Source of the DNA: an uncultured Neisseria sp. | Lineage (GTDB): Bacteria > Pseudomonadota > Gammaproteobacteria > Burkholderiales > Neisseriaceae | DNA: 12,322 bases | Direction of reading: 5' to 3' | Assembly: GCA_937919795.1 (NCBI GenBank) | Contig: CALFOA010000197.1 | Location: 1-12,322, forward strand | Shown here: in pieces, positions 7,201 to 12,322 of the stretch | Numbering within the stretch: the first letter of the stretch is position 1 | Layout of the letters: each line of letters begins with the position of its first letter | Position numbers and translations under genes: made by a program | The notes under the pieces: generated by a model | The model's input: only the letters and a program-made list of their open reading frames with translations | Databases searched by the model: none | What the model was told of the DNA's origin: nothing

Positions 7201-7928
7201 AGCTCGAATTCAAATAATTCTTGATAATCATCGCTCAAACTCAGGCCGTAGCGCGCCAAGATTTCGGTTTTTTTCTGTTCGAGAAAATCATCGGCTAGGC
7301 AGTTGGTACCCAAACGCTCTTCGATAAAACAGAGGGCTTGTATTTGGTGGGTACACGGTTGCGGCGGCTGCTTTTGTTGGCAAGTGCATCGCAGTTCGGC
7401 GGCTTCGCCATTCGGCAGTTTTTTCAGCGTTTGGGTAAACCGTTGCCCCCAAGTGTTGTTTTCAAATACCCATTCGCCTGCGGTATGGGATTGAATGCGG
7501 CACTGATTGTGGCCTTCGGCAAAGTTATGGCGGAAAAAGCTGGGGAAGAGGTTATCTAAAACGAGCAAGCCGTCGGACAACGGCAGGCGCAATCCTGTGG
7601 CGGCTTTTTTAGCGACAACTTTTTTTGGTTTGGCGGATGGGGCGACATCATGTTCTAAATCGGCCAGCCCGGCCAGTACTTCCAAGGCCGCTACGGTATG
7701 TTTACAGATGCCGCCGTCGCCGTAAGGGCAGCTACAGTAGGTGGAGATTGGCCTTTCGGCGTTGAAATAAATGGCTTGGAAATAAGTATCCGAACCGATG
7801 CAGTGAAACTCAGCTTTGTTGTCCTCCAGCTTGATCAATTCCGCACAATAAGACCGCGCCCGTTGAATGCTGGCGGGTTTGGCCTTTTGGCGGATAAACT
7901 CTTTGATAGCTGTGCGGGAAGGGAACAT
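4269..7928 (-). CDS. SNF2-family ATPase/helicase with two SWIM-type zinc motifs
   Basis: This 1219-residue protein is a nucleic-acid-dependent ATPase of the SNF2 superfamily, presumably cytoplasmic and DNA-bound. The N-terminus has C65-x-C67-x7-C75-x-H77, a standard SWIM zinc finger, and a second motif C181-x-C183-x8-C192-x-H194. Residues from about 230 to 750 form the bacterial SNF2-associated region. The ATPase core follows: motif I DDMGLGKT with Lys792, motif Ia IVAPTTLVFNW, motif II DESQ (884-887), motif III LSGTPIENN, motif V STKAGGTGLNL, and motif VI QAVDRCYRIGQ (1156-1166). All motifs are intact. The start at 7928 follows AAGG (7936-7939) by seven bases. Its cellular role is unknown; E. 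coli RapA is a distant relative but has a different N-terminus. It carries four uptake sequences in the coding region, suggesting long residence. Neighbours give no functional clue. Confidence 0.9.
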   Translation of the reverse strand: MFPSRTAIKEFIRQKAKPASIQRARSYCAELIKLEDNKAEFHCIGSDTYFQAIYFNAERPISTYCSCPYGDGGICKHTVAALEVLAGLADLEHDVAPSAKPKKVVAKKAATGLRLPLSDGLLVLDNLFPSFFRHNFAEGHNQCRIQSHTAGEWVFENNTWGQRFTQTLKKLPNGEAAELRCTCQQKQPPQPCTHQIQALCFIEERLGTNCLADDFLEQKKTEILARYGLSLSDDYQELFEFELNENGLHIINKVPDLMPLDFNYADRTMIERQPKVMKPVYGVALVVEVSDGLFDGLTLVQGKYNKQGELATAFKEITPYNSTDLLFGDDVEEQALDIWNTVQKMMVALARFSRGGNVLQLSGMVDPFNRLLEKYPELPVYALYSRSEQYSTSYARKNLIPLNIAAEPAGLEYRLQDDDAVYRMEARIHAGGKTYAAKRLHSAVTPFFILYGQTLTHYPDAQTAADIIRATLHPSIAVLKQHAAALQTAVIEPMGKRYEIKSRDFIEHKSLSEKQTAFQKQVYVNENDGLVQFRPAAQYHDKLIELPGREQRVSLDENGRFHRHPRDEAAEQAFIAEFEHLHPSFTDAGGHYFLNPEQLVENFWFIDFADHLKQNGIELLGAQNLKFPYNLNKPSLSMRAEAGADWFDLQIDIRYGDESVSLKDIQKAFIKKQNYITLSEGSRGMLPEEWLNRFAHYFQTGEVKKDSIRLSHFQFGIIDELYETLEDKPAFLHDLYQRKQRLHYLSAQPDIQLADGLNARLRPYQQYGLNWLAFLHQNRLGGCLADDMGLGKTLQAIAFLHYLKTTQQPDQPSLIVAPTTLVFNWQAEIEKFCPDLKVLDYTGAGRLKDTSHFAAYDAVLTTYGTLIQDIDLLKEYEFYYAILDESQAIKNPLSQRYKACRLLKAYNRLILSGTPIENNTFDLYAQFNFLNPGLLGSNAHFKKEFADTIDKNKDADSAALLAKIVNPFILRRTKEQVATELPPKTESVIYCEMGKGQRKVYETVKKQYREYLLNKIGADGISKSQLSILEGLTKLRQICNSPAMLEDADYGSESVKLDTLMENIKEKTGQHKILVFSSFVKMLSLIESRLKAEQIAYEYLDGRSRKRQEKVENFQSNHHIRVFLISTKAGGTGLNLTEADYVFIVDPWWNPAVENQAVDRCYRIGQTKHVMAYRMICRDSIEEKILALQQKKQSIADSIVSVDEEKKSFDLDEVRQLFA
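5386..5397 (-). repeat. DNA uptake sequence AGGCCGTCTGAA (AG-DUS) in SNF2 gene
   Basis: An exact 12-mer on the minus strand. It is recognised by the neisserial pilus protein ComP during natural transformation. Confidence 0.85.
5826..5836 (+). repeat. Uptake sequence core GCCTGTCTGAA in SNF2 gene
   Basis: Exact 11-base core of the TGCCTGTCTGAA dialect on the plus strand. The preceding base is C, so the full 12-mer is missed by one base. Confidence 0.65.
6390..6400 (-). repeat. Uptake sequence core GCCTGTCTGAA in SNF2 gene
   Basis: Exact 11-base core of the TGCCTGTCTGAA dialect on the minus strand, preceded by A instead of T. Confidence 0.65.
7051..7062 (+). repeat. DNA uptake sequence AGGCCGTCTGAA (AG-DUS) in SNF2 gene
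   Basis: An exact 12-mer on the plus strand, within the part of the gene coding for the SNF2-associated region. Confidence 0.85.
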
Positions 7929-8057
7929 GGGAAAACCTTGGTTTATGGGTAACTTGGTTGGGGATAATCTTAATACATTAGAGACTGATGGTCTTGTTAA
8001 AAGTTACGTTACTATCGAGTTTGGCCAATATATAACATGGTAGGGGCTGCTGATTCT

Positions 8058-9257
8058 TTATTGCGGGACAATATAGGATTCAGGTATAGGTTGCAGGAGT
8101 TGGCCACGAATAATTAAACATTGCTCAGGCAATGAGGTTTTCAATTTAGGATTCGAGGTATCATCTTTTACTTTGGTGTTATCTGCGGTAACAGGGCAGA
8201 AAATTTTAGTGTCTCCTAGATTCCAAGCCATATAGCCGTAAAGGGCATTATGGCGCAGGTTTGCTTTGCTACGCGGCTTCGGCTGGGTAAAGGTTTGCTT
8301 CAATCTGGATAAATCATCTTTTTCAATACTGTCATGTTTCCTGGTGCCGACATTTTTTTGAAAATCATCGTGCAAGAGATACCATGAAGCATTTTGAGGT
8401 TGCTCTGCAAACCGGATTAGAGAAAATAAATGTAATGGAAAATTATTTACTAGTACAACAATTATAATTAATGTGGATACCGTAAATACAAATGGGCTAA
8501 TAAAATATTTATACTTTTTATCCTCGTGATAGGAAGAGGCGTAAGATGTAATAAAAAATAGATTGAGACATAAGAATATGCCTGTTAAAAATAGGAAAAT
8601 ATATTGAATATTTCCTTCGGGAATCCACGTTGCCAACATGATATAGAGGAGTAATGGATAAAAAGAAAGGAATATAGAAAGAAATAAACAAATCATGAAG
8701 GAAAATGGTAGCCAAAGTCGCCATTGCTTCCAAAAACTTTTGTTATCAGGTTTGGAAATAAAATAGTGCCAACAAAACATTTGGCCTACCGGGGTAAGTA
8801 CAACGATTAACCAGAAGAAAAGGGTCATTGTTTTTTCGGAGAAATTATCAGACCATAACATTATGATAAATATCATATAAAAAAATATAGGGGTAATTAA
8901 ATTCCAAAAGAGTAAAGGAACACTCTTTTTGAAGCCCCATTTTGTTCTGATATATTTCAGTTGTGGTGGCGATTGCTTAAACTCATTCCAAAAAGTAAAA
9001 ATAAAGCATGGTGTGGCAAAGCTAAAGTATATTAAAAATAAAACCATACCTAAGACAACTAAAATGGCGATTAGGCTTTTGGGAGAACTAATCGCCTCGC
9101 CAAAAACAGAAAGAAATCCAATATTAGATAAATAGGTAAATGTAAGCCATCCACCCCATATAATACCTATCGCAGCGCTCACGGAAAACATTAGACCGAT
9201 AAAGCCAAGGATTTTGCTGGCTTTTTCCAGCCATGAATTTTTCTTTTTGATGTACAT
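8058..9257 (-). CDS. Unrecognised seven-helix membrane protein, AT-rich gene
   Basis: I do not recognise this 399-residue protein. Hydrophobic segments lie at about residues 16-40, 60-88, 114-135, 143-165, 183-208, 216-238 and 251-271. Basic residues cluster at the N-terminus and in the loops at about 90-113, 168-180 and 243-250, so the positive-inside rule predicts a cytoplasmic N-terminus. The last 120 or so residues would then be periplasmic, a polar domain with two cysteines (C354, C380) that could form a disulfide. Base composition is visibly richer in A and T than in the flanking carB and SNF2 genes, and no uptake sequence lies inside, which suggests acquired DNA. The start is uncertain: ATG 9257 has GAGG 11 bases upstream and a basic N-terminus. 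An in-frame ATG at 9287 would add ten residues but has no ribosome site and abuts the carB terminator. Confidence 0.7.
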   Translation of the reverse strand: MYIKKKNSWLEKASKILGFIGLMFSVSAAIGIIWGGWLTFTYLSNIGFLSVFGEAISSPKSLIAILVVLGMVLFLIYFSFATPCFIFTFWNEFKQSPPQLKYIRTKWGFKKSVPLLFWNLITPIFFYMIFIIMLWSDNFSEKTMTLFFWLIVVLTPVGQMFCWHYFISKPDNKSFWKQWRLWLPFSFMICLFLSIFLSFYPLLLYIMLATWIPEGNIQYIFLFLTGIFLCLNLFFITSYASSYHEDKKYKYFISPFVFTVSTLIIIVVLVNNFPLHLFSLIRFAEQPQNASWYLLHDDFQKNVGTRKHDSIEKDDLSRLKQTFTQPKPRSKANLRHNALYGYMAWNLGDTKIFCPVTADNTKVKDDTSNPKLKTSLPEQCLIIRGQLLQPIPESYIVPQ

Positions 9258-9295
9258 GAAAACCAAAACCTCATTTGGGTAAATCATTCGGTTAA

Positions 9296-9340
9296 AAAGG
9301 CCGTCTGAAACATGAATATGCTTATGTTCAGACGGCCTTT
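9296..9340 (-). terminator. Intrinsic terminator of carB built from an inverted AG-DUS pair
   Basis: Arms AAAGGCCGTCTGAA (9296-9309) and TTCAGACGGCCTTT (9327-9340) are perfect inverted copies. The stem can extend by CAT/ATG past one bulged A. On the minus strand the right arm runs into five T residues. It starts about 20 bases after the carB stop. Each arm contains the full uptake sequence AGGCCGTCTGAA (9298-9309 and 9327-9338). Paired DUS terminators are a known neisserial feature. Confidence 0.9.
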
Positions 9341-9359
9341 ATTGTACTACCTCAATAGC

Positions 9360-12322
9360 TTACTTCTTCAATCTGCCATGCAATTCCTGCACGCTATAAA
9401 CCCCCAGATTATTCAAACTCTTCACACCTTCGCTCATCGCTTCACCACCGGCGACGGTGGTGTATTGCGGCACGCGCTGGGTGAGGGAGGTGCGGCGGAT
9501 GCTGTGGCTGTCGCTGACCGATTGAACATCGCTGCTCACGGTGTTGATCACTGCGGCAATCTCGCCGTTTTTAATCGCATCGACAATATGCGGGCGGCCT
9601 TCGAGCACTTTGTTCATCACCTGCACGGTAATGCCTTGCTCGGCCAGATAGGCCGCGGTGCCGCGGGTGGCGCACACGCCGTAGCCCAGGCCTAAGAAGT
9701 TTTGCACGGTTTTGACAATCAGCGGTTTGTCTTCGTCGCGCACGGCGATGAACACTTTGCCGGTGGCGGGCATACGTTCGCCCGCGCCGAGTTGGGCTTT
9801 CAGGTAGGCTTCGCCGAAGGTGGTGCCCACGCCCATCACTTCGCCGGTGGAACGCATTTCGGGGCCGAGAATGGTGTCCACGCCGGGGAATTTGATGAAG
9901 GGGAACACGGCTTCTTTAACGGCGTAGAAGTCGGGAATCACTTCTTTTTCAACGCCTTGCTCTTTTAGGCTGATGCCCGCCATGGCGCGCGCGCCGACTT
10001 TGGCCAACGGTACGCTGGTCGCTTTCGATACGAACGGCACGGTACGCGAGGCGCGCGGGTTCACTTCCAACACGAATACCACGCCGTCTTGCACGGCAAA
10101 CTGTACGTTCATCAGGCCGACCACGTTCAGCGCATAGGCCATCGCTTTGGTTTGGCGACGGATTTCGTCCTGCACTTCTTCGCTCAGGGAATAGGGCGGC
10201 AGCGAGCAGCCGGAGTCGCCCGAGTGAATACCGGCCTGTTCGACGTGCTGCATAATGCCGCCGATTACCACTTCTTTGCCGTCTGAAACGCAGTCCACAT
10301 CCACTTCGATGGCGTTGTTGAGGAAGAAATCGAGCAATACCGGGCTGTCTTCCGATACCTGCACCGCTTCGCGCATGTATTTCTGCAACTGTTCGGCCGA
10401 ATGCACCACCTGCATGGCGCGGCCGCCGAGTACGTAAGACGGGCGCACCACCAGCGGGTAGCCGATTTCCTCGGCCAACACCAAGGCTTCTTCTTCGTTG
10501 CGGGCAATGCGGTTGGGCGGCTGGCGCAGGCCGAGGTCGTTCAAGACTTTTTGGAAGCGTTCGCGGTCTTCGGCGGCGTCAATCGAATCGGCGGAGGTGC
10601 CGATGATGTTCACGCCGTTTTCCACCAGTGCGTTGGCCAGCTTGAGCGGGGTTTGACCGCCGTAATGCACGATCACGCCCCACGGGTTTTCTTTGCGCAC
10701 GATTTCGAGCACGTCTTCCAGCGTCAGCGGCTCGAAGTAGAGGCGGTCGGAGGTGTCGAAGTCGGTCGATACGGTTTCGGGGTTGCAGTTGACCATAATG
10801 GTTTCAAAACCCGATTCGCGCAGCGACAGCGCGGCGTGCACGCAGCAGTAGTCAAACTCAATGCCCTGGCCGATACGGTTGGGGCCGCCGCCGAGAATCA
10901 TCACTTTTTTGCGGTCGCTCGGGCGCGCTTCGCACTCTTCTTCATAAGTGGAATACAGATAGGCGGTGTCGGACTGGAATTCCGCCGCACAAGTATCCAC
11001 GCGCTTGTACACCGGATGCAGCTTCAGGCCGTAGCGGTGTTCGCGCACTTCTTTTTCAGACAGGCCTAACAGTTGCGCAATGCGTTTGTCGGCAAAACCT
11101 TTGCGTTTCAGACGGCGTAAAGCGGCGTAATCCAAATCGCCCAGTTTACCGCCGGCAATGTTTTGCTCTTCGGCCACCAAGTCTTCAATCTGCGCCAAGA
11201 ACCACGGATCAATCGCGCAAATATCGAAAATTTCTTCCTTGCTGAAACCGGCGCGGAAAGCATCGGCCACATACAGAATACGCTCGGGGCCGGGGTTGGC
11301 CAGCTCGCGGCGGATTTCCGCTTTATCGGCGGTTTTCGGGTTGAAACCGCACAAGCCGGTTTCCAAACCGCGCAAGGCTTTCTGCATCGATTCCTGAATG
11401 GTACGGCCCATCGCCATCACTTCGCCCACCGATTTCATTTGCGTGGTCAAGCGGTCGTCGGCGGCGGGGAATTTTTCAAAAGCAAAACGCGGGATTTTGG
11501 TGACCACATAATCGATGCTCGGCTCAAACGAAGCAGGCGTGCGGCCGCCGGTGATGTCGTTGCGCAACTCGTCCAGCGTAAAGCCCACCGCCAATTTCGC
11601 GGCCACTTTGGCAATCGGGAAGCCGGTCGCTTTAGAAGCCAGCGCAGACGAACGCGATACGCGCGGGTTCATCTCAATCACAATCATCTCGCCGTTTTCA
11701 GGGTTCACCGCAAACTGCACATTCGAGCCGCCGGTGTCCACGCCGATTTCGCGCAGCACCGCCAAAGAAGCATTGCGCATGATTTGATATTCTTTGTCGG
11801 TGAGCGTTTGCGCCGGCGCAACCGTAATCGAGTCGCCGGTGTGCACGCCCATCGGATCAAAGTTTTCAATCGAACAGATAATGATGCAGTTGTCGTTTTT
11901 ATCGCGCACCACTTCCATCTCGTACTCTTTCCAACCGAGTACCGACTGCTCAATCAGCAATTCATGCGTGGGCGACGCATCAAAACCGCGCTCGCAAATC
12001 GCCATAAATTCATCTTTATTGTAGGCAATACCGCCGCCCGAACCGCCCATGGTAAACGACGGACGAATCAGCGTCGGAAAGCCCACTTGCTCCTGCGCCG
12101 CCAGCGCCTCGTTCATGGTGTGGCAGACAAAAGACTTGGGCGTATAGAGGCCGATTTTTGCCATCGCCTCTTTAAAGCGGCCACGGTCTTCCGCCTTATC
12201 AATCGCGTCTTCCGTGGCGCCGATTAATTCAACGTTATACTTCGCCAACACCCCGTTGCGCGCCAAATCCAGCGCACAGTTCAGCGCCGTCTGGCCGCCC
12301 ATAGTGGGCAACACCGCGTCGG
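9360..12322 (-). CDS. carB: Carbamoyl-phosphate synthase large subunit, N-terminus cut off
   Basis: The frame is open at the window edge, beginning within [15 protein letters not shown], which matches E. coli CarB near residue 83. About 83 residues are missing and some 987 are present, so full length would be near 1070, typical of the family. CarB with the glutaminase CarA makes carbamoyl phosphate from glutamine, bicarbonate and two ATP for pyrimidine and arginine synthesis. Visible parts in order are the first ATP-grasp half ([27 protein letters not shown]), the middle helical region, the second half starting at [17 protein letters not shown] and including VLGGRAM and [12 protein letters not shown], and the C-terminal MGS-like regulatory domain. 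That domain keeps [19 protein letters not shown] and TT-x2-GG, equivalents of E. coli IMP and ornithine contact positions. carA is outside the window; in studied Neisseria carA and carB are separated by a variable spacer. No damage is seen. Confidence 0.98.
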   Translation of the reverse strand, partial: DAVLPTMGGQTALNCALDLARNGVLAKYNVELIGATEDAIDKAEDRGRFKEAMAKIGLYTPKSFVCHTMNEALAAQEQVGFPTLIRPSFTMGGSGGGIAYNKDEFMAICERGFDASPTHELLIEQSVLGWKEYEMEVVRDKNDNCIIICSIENFDPMGVHTGDSITVAPAQTLTDKEYQIMRNASLAVLREIGVDTGGSNVQFAVNPENGEMIVIEMNPRVSRSSALASKATGFPIAKVAAKLAVGFTLDELRNDITGGRTPASFEPSIDYVVTKIPRFAFEKFPAADDRLTTQMKSVGEVMAMGRTIQESMQKALRGLETGLCGFNPKTADKAEIRRELANPGPERILYVADAFRAGFSKEEIFDICAIDPWFLAQIEDLVAEEQNIAGGKLGDLDYAALRRLKRKGFADKRIAQLLGLSEKEVREHRYGLKLHPVYKRVDTCAAEFQSDTAYLYSTYEEECEARPSDRKKVMILGGGPNRIGQGIEFDYCCVHAALSLRESGFETIMVNCNPETVSTDFDTSDRLYFEPLTLEDVLEIVRKENPWGVIVHYGGQTPLKLANALVENGVNIIGTSADSIDAAEDRERFQKVLNDLGLRQPPNRIARNEEEALVLAEEIGYPLVVRPSYVLGGRAMQVVHSAEQLQKYMREAVQVSEDSPVLLDFFLNNAIEVDVDCVSDGKEVVIGGIMQHVEQAGIHSGDSGCSLPPYSLSEEVQDEIRRQTKAMAYALNVVGLMNVQFAVQDGVVFVLEVNPRASRTVPFVSKATSVPLAKVGARAMAGISLKEQGVEKEVIPDFYAVKEAVFPFIKFPGVDTILGPEMRSTGEVMGVGTTFGEAYLKAQLGAGERMPATGKVFIAVRDEDKPLIVKTVQNFLGLGYGVCATRGTAAYLAEQGITVQVMNKVLEGRPHIVDAIKNGEIAAVINTVSSDVQSVSDSHSIRRTSLTQRVPQYTTVAGGEAMSEGVKSLNNLGVYSVQELHGRLKK
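10278..10287 (+). repeat. Uptake sequence core GCCGTCTGAA in carB
   Basis: Exact 10-base core on the plus strand, preceded by TT, so it matches neither the AT- nor the AG- form at the first base pair in full. Confidence 0.75.
11055..11066 (-). repeat. Uptake sequence GGCCTGTCTGAA in carB
   Basis: The minus strand reads GGCCTGTCTGAA, containing the 11-base core GCCTGTCTGAA of the second dialect. It lies only 41 bases from a copy of the other dialect at 11107-11116. Confidence 0.65.
11107..11116 (-). repeat. Uptake sequence core GCCGTCTGAA in carB
   Basis: Exact 10-base core on the minus strand, with AC before it instead of AT or AG. Confidence 0.75.

Noticed and set aside
4269..9257. SNF2 ATPase plus membrane protein as an anti-phage defence pair
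   Set aside because: SNF2-type proteins occur in DISARM-like systems, but no methyltransferase, nuclease or other partner is present. The two genes are separated by 129 bases, differ in base composition, and the ATPase carries several uptake sequences like a resident gene.
10401..11069. A 222-codon plus-strand open frame opposite carB
   Set aside because: Antisense shadow of carB with a low-complexity, Phe/His/Val-rich translation and no recognisable domain.
11163..12227. A 354-codon open frame on the plus strand, opposite carB
   Set aside because: It lies wholly antisense to a highly conserved carB segment. Its His/Arg/Phe-rich translation is what GC-biased third positions of carB give, and no ribosome site or family match is seen.

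Overview
The window looks like chromosomal DNA from a Neisseria-type bacterium (Neisseriaceae). The main evidence is repeated copies of neisserial DNA uptake sequences (DUS). Both the GCCGTCTGAA core (six copies) and the GCCTGTCTGAA core (five copies) are present, and inverted DUS pairs sit at gene ends as hairpins. The carB gene also encodes a typical proteobacterial large carbamoyl-phosphate synthase. The species cannot be named from this sequence alone; the second DUS form points to a non-meningococcal Neisseria lineage.

Layout. (1) Positions 1-3382 hold an aromatic-catabolism cluster. A major facilitator transporter of the aromatic acid:H+ symporter type (minus strand, cut by the window edge) is divergent from vanA and vanB (plus strand, overlapping by 11 bases), across a 369-base AT-rich regulatory gap. 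The likely unit imports vanillate or a related methoxylated aromatic acid and O-demethylates it to a catechol-type acid (protocatechuate from vanillate), with formaldehyde as by-product. No regulator and no ring-cleavage genes lie inside the window. (2) Positions 3383-3574 are a convergent gap with a 17-bp inverted DUS pair (likely terminator). (3) A small META/HslJ-like lipoprotein gene (minus) follows, preceded by a 208-bp element with 20-bp terminal inverted repeats that looks like a MITE. One end of that element appears to supply the -35 box of the lipoprotein gene. (4) Positions 4269-7928 (minus) encode a 1219-residue SNF2-family ATPase with two N-terminal CxC...CxH zinc motifs (SWIM type). 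(5) Positions 8058-9257 (minus) encode an AT-rich, unrecognised seven-helix membrane protein with a predicted periplasmic C-terminal domain. (6) An AG-DUS inverted pair with a T-run terminates carB. (7) Positions 9360-12322 (minus) hold carB, missing about 83 N-terminal residues beyond the window edge.

From carB leftward, four genes (carB, membrane protein, SNF2 ATPase, lipoprotein) share the minus strand, but a terminator and sizeable gaps separate them, so one operon is unlikely. The only clearly co-functional unit is the transporter-vanA-vanB cluster. I did not find a convincing new multi-gene system. The most notable points are the vanillate O-demethylase cluster in a DUS-bearing genome, the mixture of two DUS dialects, the MITE-like element with its hybrid promoter, and the AT-rich orphan membrane gene.
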